Shown: piece by piece, positions 1 through 9,320 of the stretch
Numbering within the stretch: the first letter of the stretch is position 1
How the letters are laid out: every line of letters begins with the position of its first letter
Assembly: GCA_963691885.1 (NCBI GenBank)
Contig: OY829843.1
Span: forward strand, 124,001 to 188,000
Origin: G963691885 sp963691885
Lineage (GTDB): Bacteria > Pseudomonadota > Alphaproteobacteria > UBA8366 > Aestuariispiraceae
Direction of reading: 5' to 3'
DNA: 64,000 nucleotides
Made by a program: the position numbers and the translations under genes
The notes under the pieces: model-generated
Database searches by the model: none
Told to the model about the DNA's origin: nothing
The model's input: the letters and a program-made list of their open reading frames with translations, nothing else

Positions 1-1309
1 GACAGCCGGAGCAGAAATAGGGGGTCCGTGTCGCCCCCTCCACCTCAATCAAATCGGGTGCCGCAGCAATAGAGGTCGCGACCTCGGCAAGTCCAAGCCC
101 GTCAAAATTCAGGTCAAGTCGGCGGGCAATGATCTCCGCCAGCATCACCGCCCCTAGCTCATGGGTCCAGGGGACCAACCGGTCGCCGTTTTCGTCCCTC
201 TTGCCGACCATCCTTTCAGGTTTCTGGCCCGGGTAATCGTAGAAATATTCCTTGAGCTGGCTTTCGATGATCCCGCGCTTTTCTTCGATGACGAGAAGTT
301 CCTGCTTGCCACTGGCAAACTGGAGCGCACCTACATGTTCCAGCGGCCAGACCATTCCAACCTTATAGATATCTAGCCCCAAGGTCCTCGCCCGCGCCTC
401 GTCAATGCCCAATAATCTCAATGCTTCCAGGACATCCAGATGGGCTTTGCCGGTGGTGACAATGCCATAGCGCGCGGTCTCATGACCCCATTCCACACGG
501 TCGATCAGATTGGCCCGTGCAAATGCCAGCACCGCCTTTTTCTTGGCCTCCATCCGCTCTTCAATCTGCGGCCCAGGCAAATCAGGCCAGCGGTAATGCA
601 GGCCGGTTTCAGGAGGCGTATAGTCGGGCTCAACGAAGTGACAGTCTTCCGGCAGGTCAAACGCCTGACCGGATTCTACAGTTTCCGAAATTGCCTTGAA
701 CCCGACCCACATTCCGGAGAAGCGCGACAGGGCATACCCCCATTCCGCAAAGGGCAAAAACTCCGCAACCTTGGCGGGATTGATGGTGGGCATGAAGAAA
801 TTCATGAAGGCCACATCGGATTGATGCGGCATCGAAGACGAGACGCATCCGTGATCATCGCCGGCCACCACCAGAACGCCGCCGTTCGGTGACGCACCAT
901 AGGCATTCCCGTGTTTGAGCGCGTCAGAGGCCCGATCAATCCCGGGTCCCTTGCCGTACCAGAGACCAAAAACAGCCTGACAGGTCTTGTCTGGATCGGT
1001 TTCGACCTGTTGCGTCCCGATCATCTGTGTTGCGCCAAACTCTTCATTCACCGCCGGACTGAAGTGAATGCCGGCCGCATCGACGATATCCCTGTTGCGT
1101 TGAACCTCCAGATCAATGCCGCCAAAAGGCGAACCGCGATACCCTGAAATATAGCCGCGTGTGTCCAATCCCTTGGCCCGGTCGCGCCTTGCCTGATCAA
1201 GGGCAATTCGGACGATCGCCTGTGTTCCCGTCAGGAAGACGCGACCCTTTATCCGCGTATATCGATCTTCCAACGTGTAATTCTCGAGAGGAATCGTTTG
1301 ATTTGTCAT
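1..1309 (-). CDS. Indolepyruvate ferredoxin oxidoreductase (IorAB-type fusion), 5' part
   Basis: Reading leftwards from the ATG at 1309 gives an open frame of 436 codons that runs off the window edge, so only the N-terminal part is visible. It contains the opening typical of fused alphaproteobacterial indolepyruvate ferredoxin oxidoreductases: an early G-Y-R-G-S-P-F-G-G segment, then a pyrimidine-domain-like stretch with N-E-E-F-G-A, then E-E-K-R-G-I-I-E-S-Q. It ends at the window edge in a F-C-S-G-C motif that begins the thiamine-diphosphate half. The family oxidatively decarboxylates aryl 2-oxoacids such as indolepyruvate to acyl-CoA with ferredoxin as acceptor, in aromatic amino acid breakdown. 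A GAGG Shine-Dalgarno sequence precedes the start. An Lrp/AsnC regulator lies divergently, which fits amino-acid-responsive control. The full family length is about 1150 residues, so roughly 60 percent lies outside the window. Confidence 0.88.
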   Translation of the reverse strand, partial: MTNQTIPLENYTLEDRYTRIKGRVFLTGTQAIVRIALDQARRDRAKGLDTRGYISGYRGSPFGGIDLEVQRNRDIVDAAGIHFSPAVNEEFGATQMIGTQQVETDPDKTCQAVFGLWYGKGPGIDRASDALKHGNAYGASPNGGVLVVAGDDHGCVSSSMPHQSDVAFMNFFMPTINPAKVAEFLPFAEWGYALSRFSGMWVGFKAISETVESGQAFDLPEDCHFVEPDYTPPETGLHYRWPDLPGPQIEERMEAKKKAVLAFARANLIDRVEWGHETARYGIVTTGKAHLDVLEALRLLGIDEARARTLGLDIYKVGMVWPLEHVGALQFASGKQELLVIEEKRGIIESQLKEYFYDYPGQKPERMVGKRDENGDRLVPWTHELGAVMLAEIIARRLDLNFDGLGLAEVATSIAAAPDLIEVEGATRTPYFCSGC

Positions 1310-1445
1310 TGAGGCCTCATTCTTGCCGAACCTGATTTATTCAGGAGCAGGTTCATTATCGGGCATAGATGCGAGAATTAGCGCTCAAAATATTCCAATT
1401 ATTTCTCATATTTGATACATTTAAATCGGTAGACAGGAAGTTTTG

Positions 1446-1913
1446 ATGAAAAATGTATCATTCAACGAAACAGATCAACGTATCCTGACAGAACTTCAAA
1501 AGGATGCGTCGCGCAGCATGAGTGAGATTGCCGAAGCGGCAAATACATCAGCCGCAACTTGCTGGCGGCGGGTTCGACATCTGGAAGAGGCCGGCATTTT
1601 GGGCCCGACTGTGCGCCTCGTGGAACCGGCATCGGTTGGTCGGCCGATGGATGCGTTTTGTCAGGTCCGGATCAAGTCGCAGGACGCCGCCTCGCGGGAA
1701 GACTTTCAGCGGTCCATGTCACTGGAACCTGCCATCGTGGAGGTTTACTCGATTTCCGGCGACTGGGACTACCTCGTCCATCTGCTCGTCAAGGATATGG
1801 CGGATCTGGAAAGCATTCTGATGAAGCGAATACTCGAGCATGAATGCGTCGCCGGCACATCAACAATCTTTGCCATGCGCCGCATAAAGCATGTCACAGA
1901 GGTACCGGTGTGA
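1446..1913 (+). CDS. Lrp/AsnC family transcriptional regulator
   Basis: The 155-residue protein has the standard Lrp/AsnC architecture. An N-terminal winged helix-turn-helix (about residues 5-60, with D-Q-R-I-L-T-E-L-Q-K-D and S-A-A-T-C-W-R-R-V) is followed by a RAM/AsnC ligand-binding domain (about 70-145, with the V-Y-S-I-S-G-D-W-D-Y strand). These proteins sense amino acids and form octamers on DNA. I place the start at the ATG at 1446, five bases after AGGAAG; a TTG directly before it is possible. The gene is divergent from the indolepyruvate oxidoreductase gene 136 bp away, so control of that gene and of itself is the simplest inference. The target amino acid cannot be read from the sequence. 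Confidence 0.9.
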   Translation: MKNVSFNETDQRILTELQKDASRSMSEIAEAANTSAATCWRRVRHLEEAGILGPTVRLVEPASVGRPMDAFCQVRIKSQDAASREDFQRSMSLEPAIVEVYSISGDWDYLVHLLVKDMADLESILMKRILEHECVAGTSTIFAMRRIKHVTEVPV

Positions 1914-1951
1914 CCGACTGAAATGCCGAGTATTGTATCTGCCGGGTTTTA

Positions 1952-3097
1952 TTAGGCCGCCTTTGCGATGGACTTTCTCGGGTCATAAAACGGCTTCTCC
2001 ACGACCACAGCATCAGCGACACCGAAATCCGTTTCGACCTTCATCACCGACCCAATCTCGGCGTGACCAATGTCCACCATGGCCAAGGCAATATTCTTCT
2101 CTAGCCTTGGCGAATAGACAGCTGACGTCACCTTGCCGATGATTCTGCCCTCCACACTGAGGGGCCAGAAAGCATTATTCGGTCCGGCGAGAGGGGCGAT
2201 ATCGAGCTGCAGGCCGACCTGTTTGCGCTGAACCCCCTCTTCCCGAATGCGGCGAAGAGCGGCCTTACCAATGAACTCAGCCTCGATATCCAGATTGACG
2301 AGCCGATCTAACCCCAATTCAAAAGGATTGGTATTGATATCAGCATCGGCGTGATAGGACAGCATCCCACCCTCAACGCGTCGAATGGTCGAGGTGTGGC
2401 CTGGTTTCAGGCCAAATGCCTGTCCCGCCGCCATGATCGTATCCCACAACTCACCCCCTCTGGATCCGTCGCGCAGGTACAATTCGTAGCCAAGTTCACT
2501 CGACCAACCGGTTCTTGAAATGACCAGAGGAATGCCATTCAACTCTGTTTCAACCAGCCAGTAGTACTTCAACTCGTTAATCCAGTCACCGAACAACGCG
2601 GTCATGGTCTTCCCGGATTCAGGGCCCTGGAGTTGAAGAGGGGAAATATCCGGCTCTGTAATTTCGACATCGAGCCCGGAATGAATTGCCACCCCTTGGG
2701 CCCACAGAAGAACGTCGCTATCGGCCAGGGACAACCAGAAATGGTTCTCACCCAGCCTGAGCAAGATAGGATCATTGATAATGCCGCCCGCCGCATTGGT
2801 AATCAGGACATATTTACATTGACCAATGGCCAGTTTCGAAAGATCGCGCGGGGTCAGCATCTGCACAAATTGATACGCATCCGGGCCCGTAATCTCCACC
2901 TGCCGTTCCACAGCAACATCGCACAGGATCGCCGTATTGATCAGGTTCCAGAAATTTTCCTCCGGGTTCGTAAACTGTCGGGGAATGTACATATGGTTAT
3001 AGACAGAGAATTCCTGGGCACCCCACCGCACAGTGGCGTCAAAATAGGGAGATTTTCTGATCTGTGTCCCAAACCCGAAAGAACCTGCTTTACTCAT
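1952..3097 (-). CDS. DmdA-like aminomethyltransferase-family protein (tetrahydrofolate-dependent demethylase candidate)
   Basis: The 381-residue protein belongs to the GcvT/DmdA fold. It resembles dimethylsulfoniopropionate demethylase DmdA more than glycine-cleavage GcvT. Shared features include an early V-Y-N-H-M-Y-I-P segment, V-E-I-T-G-P-D-A, the L-T-P-R-D-L-S and I-G-Q-C-K-Y-V run, N-D-P-I-L-L-R-L and W-L-S-L-A-D-S-D-V-L-L-W-A, as recalled from the DmdA family. Such enzymes move a methyl group from substrate to tetrahydrofolate. The start at 3097 follows an AGAGGGA ribosome site. The neighbours are a beta-hydroxyacid dehydrogenase, a 2-oxoglutarate oxygenase and a BMP-type importer rather than the usual DMSP genes. 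The substrate may therefore be another methylated compound. DmdA-like, non-DmdA clades are common, so true DMSP activity is unproven. Confidence 0.75.
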   Translation of the reverse strand: MSKAGSFGFGTQIRKSPYFDATVRWGAQEFSVYNHMYIPRQFTNPEENFWNLINTAILCDVAVERQVEITGPDAYQFVQMLTPRDLSKLAIGQCKYVLITNAAGGIINDPILLRLGENHFWLSLADSDVLLWAQGVAIHSGLDVEITEPDISPLQLQGPESGKTMTALFGDWINELKYYWLVETELNGIPLVISRTGWSSELGYELYLRDGSRGGELWDTIMAAGQAFGLKPGHTSTIRRVEGGMLSYHADADINTNPFELGLDRLVNLDIEAEFIGKAALRRIREEGVQRKQVGLQLDIAPLAGPNNAFWPLSVEGRIIGKVTSAVYSPRLEKNIALAMVDIGHAEIGSVMKVETDFGVADAVVVEKPFYDPRKSIAKAA

Positions 3098-3273
3098 GTC
3101 TCATCCCTCTTAGAAGACCGGCCGAAATTCCGCACGGTTATAGAGCGGCGCAATGCCCGTGCTGTGACATATGGCCGACTTTTTATTGCATATAGGCGTC
3201 TTTGAGGGTCAGACCAGACACATTCTGTCGCGGCAAACCCCCTAAAATGCGGCCTGGCGCCTTCTCGGAATGA

Positions 3274-4176
3274 TTAAGGATTGTTTAGTTGGGCCTTCAC
3301 ACCAGAAAGTTCTTCATAGACTTTTATGATTGCCGTGCAGCCTTCGCCACCATGCCCCATGATTGACGCGAGGGAATAGGTTTGATGGACGGAGGCGGCC
3401 ATAAAGCTTGGGAGCTTGGCCTGCTCCAGCCATCTCACATAATACCCTACATCCTTTTCCGCCCAGTCGAGCTGCATATGAGGGGTAAAATCCCGCTCCA
3501 GCGTCTTCATGCCATAAAGGTCCATCATGCCGCTTTTCCCGCCTGCCGCGGAAATTATGTCGATCACCTTCGACATATCGAGGCCTTCTTTCGCGGCCAG
3601 GGCAAACCCCTCGCAGAACGCCGCCACATTGGCAAAGGCGATGAAGTTATGGATCAGTTTCAGCCGGATTGCATGACCCGACGGACCGACATGGAAAATA
3701 TTCTCGGCATAGGTTTCGAAAAGCGGCCGCAGCGTCTCAAGAAGTTCTTCATCCCCGCCATAAAGCACATTCACACAACCCTGATCCGCATGGATCGGTG
3801 TTCTGGTCATAGGCCCTTCGCAATAGGAGACACCCTGCTTCTCACATTCCCGGACCATAAGGTCGACATGATCCGGACTGGTGGTGGTGTGATCGAGAAT
3901 GATCTGCCCCGGTTTCATTCTGGCCAGGCATCCGCCCTCCCCCAGCACCAGTGCCTGAACATCTTCTGCCCGCCCGATACAAAAGGCCAGAACATCGCTA
4001 TCAACGGCCATTTCCGTGACACTGGATGAGCGGGCACCCTGCCCAACCGCCAGATCAACCGCATCGGGGTTGAGATCAAACACATCAACCTCCACGCCGT
4101 TCAACAGCATGTTCTTGACAAGGCCACGTCCCATTCCACCGAGACCCACAAATCCGACACGTCGCTCAAATGACAT
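3274..4176 (-). CDS. NAD(P)-dependent beta-hydroxyacid dehydrogenase (3-hydroxyisobutyrate dehydrogenase family)
   Basis: The 300-residue protein starts with a Rossmann dinucleotide motif V-G-F-V-G-L-G-G-M-G (about residues 7-16) and has the two-domain layout of 6-phosphogluconate/3-hydroxyisobutyrate dehydrogenases. The substrate loop reads C-E-G-P-M-T-R-T-P instead of the commoner D-A-P-V-S-G-G, so the substrate is probably not standard 3-hydroxyisobutyrate. The expected catalytic lysine lies in R-L-K-L-I-H-N (about residue 172). AGGAGA lies before the ATG. It is co-directional with the DmdA-like gene 176 bp further on, and divergent from the oxygenase/ABC operon across a 252-bp promoter region. 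Confidence 0.85.
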   Translation of the reverse strand: MSFERRVGFVGLGGMGRGLVKNMLLNGVEVDVFDLNPDAVDLAVGQGARSSSVTEMAVDSDVLAFCIGRAEDVQALVLGEGGCLARMKPGQIILDHTTTSPDHVDLMVRECEKQGVSYCEGPMTRTPIHADQGCVNVLYGGDEELLETLRPLFETYAENIFHVGPSGHAIRLKLIHNFIAFANVAAFCEGFALAAKEGLDMSKVIDIISAAGGKSGMMDLYGMKTLERDFTPHMQLDWAEKDVGYYVRWLEQAKLPSFMAASVHQTYSLASIMGHGGEGCTAIIKVYEELSGVKAQLNNP

Positions 4177-4245
4177 TTATCTTCTCCTACTACGTTCCTG
4201 AATATTCATGGACAGGGATGTTGGGGGAAGCAAGAACGGTAATCC

Positions 4246-4267
4246 AGCCACCGACGAAGCGGTGGCT
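4246..4267. repeat. Inverted repeat in the divergent promoter region
   Basis: Two perfectly complementary 8-base arms, AGCCACCG and CGGTGGCT, are separated by six bases. They sit between the divergent start codons at 4176 and 4429. It could be a regulator operator or an RNA hairpin in the leader of the oxygenase/ABC operon. No regulator gene for it is visible nearby. Confidence 0.5.
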
Positions 4268-4428
4268 CCAAACTATGCCCATCAATTGGGCGTTTGATGA
4301 TAATCTGTGCAATACAACGCAAGAGAGAACATCTTAAGTCATTGATTTATCGTACATATATGCTTGAGATCTCTAAAAATCACTGGCATGCCGATTGCGA
4401 TGCCAATTATCATCGGGAGGGACGAGGA

Positions 4429-5463
4429 ATGGTAGAGATTCACACAGGAAACGGGCCAAGGGCCTTCTTCTCCTCAGGCTTACAGGCCAGTCAGGTCGCC
4501 TTCACGTCGATCCCCGTCATTGATTTCGGCCCGATGATTAATGGCAGTGAAGCCGAACGCCAGGCGGTGGGGGACGCCGTTCGTGACGCCTGTACGACAT
4601 CCGGTTTCTTCTACGCGATCAATCATGGTGTCGAAACAGACACAATTGATGCAACCTATCAAGCCGCGCGTCAGTTCTTTGACCTGCCCCACGCCCGCAA
4701 ACAGGAAGTCGCCATCGAGAACTCTCACCTGCTGCGCGGTTACACCGATCTGCTGGCCGAAAAAACCGACCCAGACAGCAAGGGCGACCTTCATGAAGGT
4801 TTCGATATCGCGCTCGATCTTCCAGAAGATGATCCCGATGTCGTATCTGGCGTGTTTGGATACGGTCCTAACCAATGGCCATCCAATCTGCCCGGTTTTA
4901 AGCCAGCGCTTCTGAACTATCACACAGCCATGCTTGATTTCGGGGCACGGATGTTTTCCGCTTTTGCGCTCGCCCTGGAATTGCCGGAAGACTATTTCTA
5001 CGCCCGGATTACAAAGCCAATGGCCCATATGCGCGTGCTGCGCTATCCCAGTCAGGATGGCGAGATTGACGAGAAACAGATCGGGATTGGCGCCCATAGC
5101 GATTATGAATGCTTCACAATCCTCTCAACGGATGACACGCCTGCGCTACAGGTCTTGAACCCGAATGGCGAGTGGATACAGGCCCCACCCATTGAGGGCG
5201 CCTTCATCATCAATATCGGCGATCTTATGGCGCGCTGGACCAATGATTACTTCCAATCGACTGTTCACCGGGCAATCAACAGTTCAGGGCGGGAACGCTA
5301 TTCCATTCCTTTCTTCTTCGGCCCCTCATCCAAGGAAGAAATTGAAGTTCTGCCCAGCTGTCAGTCCCCGGACCACCCCGCAAAATACACACCGATCCCG
5401 GCAGGCGAATACATCAAGTCACGTTTTGATGACACCTATGAGTATCGCCGGGAAGACGGCTGA
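4429..5463 (+). CDS. Isopenicillin N synthase family 2-oxoglutarate/Fe(II) oxygenase
   Basis: The 344-residue protein has the plant-type non-haem oxygenase layout. There is an N-terminal DIOX_N region beginning I-P-V-I-D-F-G, then a jelly-roll core with the iron triad H-x-D (in G-A-H-S-D-Y-E) and distal His (in S-T-V-H-R-A), followed by the co-substrate motif R-Y-S-I-P. The frame is open further upstream, but I start at the ATG at 4429. It follows GGAGGGACGAGGA closely and is where family similarity begins. It is the first gene of a run with the BMP-type importer, 56 bp upstream of the binding-protein gene. A role in oxidising the imported compound is the natural inference; the substrate is unknown. 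Confidence 0.87.
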   Translation: MVEIHTGNGPRAFFSSGLQASQVAFTSIPVIDFGPMINGSEAERQAVGDAVRDACTTSGFFYAINHGVETDTIDATYQAARQFFDLPHARKQEVAIENSHLLRGYTDLLAEKTDPDSKGDLHEGFDIALDLPEDDPDVVSGVFGYGPNQWPSNLPGFKPALLNYHTAMLDFGARMFSAFALALELPEDYFYARITKPMAHMRVLRYPSQDGEIDEKQIGIGAHSDYECFTILSTDDTPALQVLNPNGEWIQAPPIEGAFIINIGDLMARWTNDYFQSTVHRAINSSGRERYSIPFFFGPSSKEEIEVLPSCQSPDHPAKYTPIPAGEYIKSRFDDTYEYRREDG

Positions 5464-5519
5464 TGATTGAACAACCGATGAAATAAAGAACAGGAAATGA
5501 GAGACCAAAGGAGAGGCTC

Positions 5520-6632
5520 ATGAAGCGTACAGCATTACACAAGTTCGGATTTGCAGGATTGCTTGCTGCCGGTGCACTAGCACTTGGCAGTCTTTTGCCA
5601 GTCAACCAGGCATCGGCGTTTGAGATAAAGGGCGACCCAAAAGTCGCTTTCATCTACGGGGCGACCGCGAAGGACGGAGGCTGGAATGAAGCGATCGATC
5701 TGGCCCGCGAAGCCGTCGAAGAGGAACTTGGCCTGAAAATTTCTGTTGTTGAGAGCATTCCTGAAGAGGCGACAGCCCTGAAAAACACCATCGATCTTTT
5801 TGTCCAGAGGGATCACAATATCATTGTCGGCACGACATATGGTTACAGTGACGGCATCCTTGAAGCTGCCCAGAAACACACCGAGATCGCTTTTGTAAAC
5901 GCTTCTGGCGCCACGAACTCTGCCAATCTTGAAGGGTTCTATGCCCGCACCTATCAAGGATGGTACCTGGCCGGCATGGCGGCCGCAGGGGCGAGCAAGT
6001 CCGGCACAATCGGCATTCTGGGTGGGTTCCCGGTTGGCGTTGTGAACTGGGACATCAACTCCTTCACGCTCGGTGCCCAGGCTATCAACCCCGATATCAA
6101 GGTGATCGTGGTTTATACAAATTCCTGGTGGGACCCGGTCAAAGAAGGCCAGGTCACAGAAGCCCTGCTTGATCAAGGCGCTGACGTGATAGGCAACAAC
6201 CTGTCCTCCGCCGCCCCTTTCATCGCGGCTGAAGCCCGTGGTGCGGCCTCCATCGGGTTCCAGCTCGACATGGCGAAACATGCCCCGAACGGAAACCTGA
6301 CATCGGTCATGTTCAATTGGGAAAAACATCTGGTGCCGACAATCAAGGCAATGGTGGACGGCACCTGGGAGCCAAGCGAATGGGGTGCCTTCCCAGGCAT
6401 GCCGGAAGGTGTTGTGTCTCTTGCGCCCTTGACGGACAAGGTCCCTGCCGACGTTCAAGCCAAAATCGAAGAGGTCAAGAAGACCATTATCGCTGGTGAG
6501 TTTTCCCCGTTCGACGGTCCGATCTTCAACCAGGCCGGTGAAGAGGTTGTGGCCACCGGGGCTACAATTGACGATGGCGGCCTCTGGGCCATGGACTTCC
6601 TTGTGAAGGGAACCGTTGGTACGCTGAACTAA
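5520..6632 (+). CDS. BMP family ABC transporter substrate-binding protein (PnrA-like)
   Basis: This 370-residue secreted protein has a clear signal peptide (Lys/Arg start, hydrophobic segment, cleavage near residue 33 after A-S-A). The Bmp/PnrA domain then starts with K-V-A-F-I-Y-G-A-T-A-K-D-G-G-W-N. Family features include the G-T-T-Y-G-Y loop, the E-G-F-Y-A-R-T-Y-Q-G-W-Y-L-A-G segment and the N-S-W-W-D-P-V-K-E run. PnrA-like proteins bind purine nucleosides or related ligands in the periplasm. The start follows an AAGGAGAGG ribosome site. The ATPase and two permeases follow directly, so this is a complete importer. The ligand is inferred from family only. Confidence 0.92.
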   Translation: MKRTALHKFGFAGLLAAGALALGSLLPVNQASAFEIKGDPKVAFIYGATAKDGGWNEAIDLAREAVEEELGLKISVVESIPEEATALKNTIDLFVQRDHNIIVGTTYGYSDGILEAAQKHTEIAFVNASGATNSANLEGFYARTYQGWYLAGMAAAGASKSGTIGILGGFPVGVVNWDINSFTLGAQAINPDIKVIVVYTNSWWDPVKEGQVTEALLDQGADVIGNNLSSAAPFIAAEARGAASIGFQLDMAKHAPNGNLTSVMFNWEKHLVPTIKAMVDGTWEPSEWGAFPGMPEGVVSLAPLTDKVPADVQAKIEEVKKTIIAGEFSPFDGPIFNQAGEEVVATGATIDDGGLWAMDFLVKGTVGTLN

Positions 6633-6715
6633 GCCAGTTCAGAAGATTTCGCTAAGGGGCAGCGCGCGACGTCACGGTGCTGCCCCAAAACGGTTCCGCA
6701 AAGAGATCCGGTCGA

Positions 6716-8248
6716 ATGCAGTCAAGTGATCAAGCCAAAGCGACAGGGCAATCAAGCGCCATGCTTGTCATGTCCGGGATTGACAAGACCTTTGGCAGCA
6801 ATCAGGTGCTGCAGGACGTGTCGTTTGACCTGAAAGCCGGCGAAGTCCACGCCCTGTTGGGGGAAAACGGGGCTGGCAAATCCACCATGATGAATATCCT
6901 GACCGGCATTTACGCCGCTGATGCCGGTTCCATCATGCTGGATGACAAGGTTACCCCGATCCAGTCCCCGGCGGATGCGCTTTCGATGGGTATCGGTATG
7001 GTGCATCAACACTTTCGGCTGGTCCCCGTCTTCACGGGCTGGGAGAATATCCAGCTCGCTGCGGGCAACCTGCCTGATCTGGCACCCAAATCAATCCTGG
7101 AAGAGCGTGTCGAGAAAATTTCTCAACAGGTTGGCTTCACGTTGCCGCTCGACCGACCCGTCAGAACGCTTGCAATCGCTGATCGCCAGCGCATTGAAAT
7201 CCTGAAGACCCTCGTTCTGGGTGCACGAACCCTGATCATGGATGAACCCACAGCTGTTCTTACCGACGAAGAAAGCGAGAGGCTGCTTGACCAGCTTCGC
7301 GATCTCGCAGAACAAAACTATGGTGTGGTCTTGATCACCCACAAACTGCGCGAGGTGATGCGGGCCAGCGACCGGGTATCGGTCCTGCGTCAGGGCCGCG
7401 TTGTCCTCTCGGGCGCATCCGTCAGCGCGATTGATCAGGCCGGCCTGTCCGAAGCAATGATTGGTGCGCCGGCGGTTGAACAGCCAGATCGCACGGCGCG
7501 TGAATTCGGGGACGTTCTGCTGAAGGTATCCGGGTTGGATTTGCCGCGCCGCTCACGCGTTTCGGTAAATGGAACAACACTCGCCGTCCGGGCTGGATCC
7601 ATAACAGGCATCGCCGGTGTTGGCGGCAATGGTCAGCAGGAATTGGCAGACGGTTTGGTTGGATTGATGAAGCTGACAAACGGCACGATCCAGCTTGCCG
7701 ATAAGGACGTCACCCATGCAAGCGTCTGGGAACGGCGTCGTCTTGGTCTGCGCTATATACCATCAGACCGTGGCACCAGTGCGCTGTCTGGCGGCCTTAG
7801 CATTGCAGAAAACCTTGCGGCCGCCACCGTCCGCGCCGGTCAATACGGATCCATCTTTGTACCTTTTGGAAAGCTGGCAGAAAACGCGGTCGATGCCATC
7901 TCAAAATACGCAATTGCCGGGGCAGAGCCCGCCCGCCCGGTTCGCCTGCTTTCAGGCGGAAACGCGCAAAAGGTCGTTCTAGCCCGGGAACTGGATGATG
8001 CCGCCCGGGTGATCATCGCACATTCCCCGACCCGGGGGCTGGATGTCGCCGCCTGTCAATTCGTGCATGACGAGTTGGTCCGCGCCGCGACACGGGGGGC
8101 AGCCGTCGTCCTGATCAGCGAAGATATTGAAGAAATTCTGGCGCTTTCAGACCATATTTTTGTGATGAGCAGGGGGCAACTTGCCTCAACGGAAAACCAC
8201 AAACCGGACAGACGCCAGATTGGTGAGCTGATGCTTGGCCATGTTTGA
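6716..8248 (+). CDS. BMP-type ABC transporter ATP-binding protein (two nucleotide-binding domains)
   Basis: This is a two-domain ATPase of about 510 residues of the NupO/YufO and RbsA type. The first half has an intact Walker A (G-E-N-G-A-G-K-S-T, about residues 49-57), a Q-loop region with V-H-Q-H-F and a Walker B/D-loop L-I-M-D-E-P-T-A. The second half has a degenerate Walker A (G-V-G-G-N-G-Q-Q-E) and a signature L-S-G-G-N-A-Q-K-V, as is usual in this family. I use the ATG at 6716; a GTG 39 bases upstream is in frame and an internal ATG is also possible. It energises uptake with the two permeases that follow and overlaps the first of them by 8 bp. Confidence 0.9.
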   Translation: MQSSDQAKATGQSSAMLVMSGIDKTFGSNQVLQDVSFDLKAGEVHALLGENGAGKSTMMNILTGIYAADAGSIMLDDKVTPIQSPADALSMGIGMVHQHFRLVPVFTGWENIQLAAGNLPDLAPKSILEERVEKISQQVGFTLPLDRPVRTLAIADRQRIEILKTLVLGARTLIMDEPTAVLTDEESERLLDQLRDLAEQNYGVVLITHKLREVMRASDRVSVLRQGRVVLSGASVSAIDQAGLSEAMIGAPAVEQPDRTAREFGDVLLKVSGLDLPRRSRVSVNGTTLAVRAGSITGIAGVGGNGQQELADGLVGLMKLTNGTIQLADKDVTHASVWERRRLGLRYIPSDRGTSALSGGLSIAENLAAATVRAGQYGSIFVPFGKLAENAVDAISKYAIAGAEPARPVRLLSGGNAQKVVLARELDDAARVIIAHSPTRGLDVAACQFVHDELVRAATRGAAVVLISEDIEEILALSDHIFVMSRGQLASTENHKPDRRQIGELMLGHV

Positions 8249-9320
8249 CCGTCTTGTTCTGGAACGCCGCCAATCCGTATCCCGCAAATTGTCCGGCGGT
8301 GTCTTTGCCGGATCGATCGCAGTTTCGCTGGCCTTTTCCGGTGCCATTCTCGTTGCCGCCGGGGTCCCGGCCAGCGCCCTTTTTGACGAAGTAATCGTGC
8401 AGGTCTTTTTCACCGCAAGCGGACTCGCTCAGACACTGACCATGGCAACGCCGATGGTCCTGTTTGGCCTTTCAGCGGCAATGGCCCTGCGCCTGCGGTT
8501 CTGGAATATCGGGATCGAAGGACAGGTCCTTTTGGGGGCAATCTTCGCCTCTGTCGTGGCGCTGTACGCTGACTTCGGCGCGATGCAGATTCCTGTGATG
8601 ATGGTGGCCGCCGCTTTTGGCGGGGCCATCTGGATCGCAATCCCCCTGATCCTGCGCGAAAGGGCCGGCGTCAGCGAGGTTGTCGTGTGCCTGCTGCTCT
8701 CCAGCATCGCCTACCTTCTTCTGCAGCATTTGCTTTTTGGCCCGCTCGGCGACCCTGCGAAGAATTTTCCAACCTCAAAAGTGTTTGATCCGGTGTCGCA
8801 TCTGACCTCGCTCGGCTTTGGAAACACCCATACGGGGCTTATCATCGCAATCGTGCTGGCGGCCCTGTTTTCGATTATTCTGCAGAGAACGCGTCTTGGA
8901 TTCTTTGGTCGGATGGTCGGCGACAACCCCTCTGCTGCTCAGGCCAATGGGTTTCCGGTTGTCTTGACAACGGCGGTCTTCATTTTGATTTCTGGCGCAA
9001 CAGCGGGACTGGCTGGCGGGGTCATTGTTGCCGGGACCGAGTTCCGCCTGACACAATATGTCGGGCTGCACGCAACCTTCAGCGGCATCGTCGTTGCCGT
9101 CCTCGCGCGGAACAATGCAACCGGTGTAATGATTTCTTCCTTCTTTGTCGCCGGGGTTTTCGTCGCCGGAAATACATTAAAAGTTTTCTACGGCATGTCG
9201 GAAGGCGTTGTTCTGGTCATCCAGGGCGTGGTGCTTCTGACCGTCATCAGTGGCCAGTTTCTCTCGACTTTCAAGCTGACGGTGACGCCGGGTGATACCA
9301 CGTTGAAGAGGCAAGGCTAG
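8241..9320 (+). CDS. BMP-type ABC transporter permease (first)
   Basis: This inner-membrane permease of about 359 residues belongs to the BPD_transp_2 family (NupP-like). Several hydrophobic spans are visible. The conserved A-L-R-L-R-F-W-N-I-G-I-E-G-Q motif lies near residue 85, and the G-F-F-G-R-M-V-G-D-N-P-S-A-A cytoplasmic loop contacts the ATPase. The ATG at 8241 overlaps the end of the ATPase gene (stop at 8246-8248), which points to translational coupling. The gene ends in a TAGTG overlap with the next permease. Confidence 0.9.
   Translation: MFDRLVLERRQSVSRKLSGGVFAGSIAVSLAFSGAILVAAGVPASALFDEVIVQVFFTASGLAQTLTMATPMVLFGLSAAMALRLRFWNIGIEGQVLLGAIFASVVALYADFGAMQIPVMMVAAAFGGAIWIAIPLILRERAGVSEVVVCLLLSSIAYLLLQHLLFGPLGDPAKNFPTSKVFDPVSHLTSLGFGNTHTGLIIAIVLAALFSIILQRTRLGFFGRMVGDNPSAAQANGFPVVLTTAVFILISGATAGLAGGVIVAGTEFRLTQYVGLHATFSGIVVAVLARNNATGVMISSFFVAGVFVAGNTLKVFYGMSEGVVLVIQGVVLLTVISGQFLSTFKLTVTPGDTTLKRQG

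Noticed and set aside
4246..4267. Riboswitch (glycine or guanidine type) before the oxygenase gene
   Set aside because: Only one simple hairpin is present; the conserved loops and paired aptamers of those classes are absent.
5577..6458. Long open frame (293 codons) on the minus strand
   Set aside because: It is exactly antisense to the BMP binding-protein gene, has no family similarity that I recognise and is rich in His/Cys/Arg, as expected of a shadow frame.
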